Positions 5,088 to 5,089 of a stretch of 5,089 nucleotides of DNA are shown here, piece by piece. This DNA is from JANQRV01 sp964533785 (GTDB lineage Bacteria; Bacteroidota; Bacteroidia; Chitinophagales; Saprospiraceae). How positions within the stretch are numbered: the first letter of the stretch is position 1; each line of letters opens with the position of its first letter. Below the pieces are notes generated by a model. The model saw only the letters and a list, made by a program, of their open reading frames with translations. It had not been told where the DNA came from and did not search any database. The position numbers and the translations under genes are program-made. The stretch is from positions 1 to 5,089 of the forward strand of contig CAZHNG010000432.1 of assembly GCA_964533785.1 (NCBI GenBank). Direction: 5' to 3'.

Positions 5088-5089
5088 TG

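Larger units (their letters stand above)
4576..5089. other. Right-end region without a confident gene
   Basis: Past the RidA-like gene I find no confident coding region. The stretch holds promoter-like boxes on the plus strand (4674-4703), an inverted repeat TAGTTT-TG-AAACTA (4696-4709), paired hairpins (4740-4819), a CCCGGG (4776-4781), a T-run (4903-4908), an 18-base palindrome (4984-5001) and a second imperfect palindrome (5005-5019). The last 100 bases are visibly more GC-rich than the preceding 400. An open frame from 4674 to 4880 on the plus strand shows no protein-like features. Confidence 0.5.

Overview
The window most resembles a chromosomal stretch from a Bacteroidota bacterium, perhaps a Saprospiria/Lewinella-like one. 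This is inferred from several things: moderate GC, genes without clear Shine-Dalgarno sites, matches to the Bacteroidota -7 promoter box (TAnnTTTG), Tat-exported metabolic enzymes typical of the group, and a CCCGATAGCTATCGGG palindrome that I associate, from memory, with Bacteroidota genomes. No rRNA, tRNA, CRISPR array or recognisable insertion sequence is present.

Layout. Positions 1-304 are non-coding and rich in small inverted repeats. A plus-strand pair follows: an ABC ATPase (305-1204) of the BcrA/LanF type, carrying a glutamate in the Q-loop position, and its ABC-2 membrane partner (1260-2045). The 55-base gap between them holds three copies of AGGTGNNACCT at an exact 17-base period. 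The other recognised genes lie on the minus strand and run towards this pair. In order of transcription they are a Tat-exported RidA/YjgF-family protein (4542-4066), a 341-base spacer with 25 perfect units of a 7-base repeat (CATYGYY), a Tat-exported SelA/DgaE-like PLP enzyme (3724-2510), and a small membrane protein (2423-2142). The same reading frame continues past that last stop codon for 26 hydrophobic codons, so the small gene may be truncated by a nonsense change. Positions 4576-5089 hold no confident gene. They contain a plus-strand promoter-like pair of boxes followed by two related hairpins with a compensatory base change, an 18-base palindrome, and a possible gene fragment running off the right edge.

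How the parts may work together. The ATPase and permease should form one exporter, plausibly protecting the envelope against a peptide antibiotic or moving a lipid-like substrate. The RidA-like protein and the PLP enzyme make biochemical sense as a pair. PLP lyases release enamine/imine intermediates and RidA proteins hydrolyse such intermediates. Here both carry twin-arginine signals, so the pair would act outside the cytoplasm. That exported pair, separated by an expandable heptamer array, is the most interesting system in the window. Its substrate cannot be read from the sequence.
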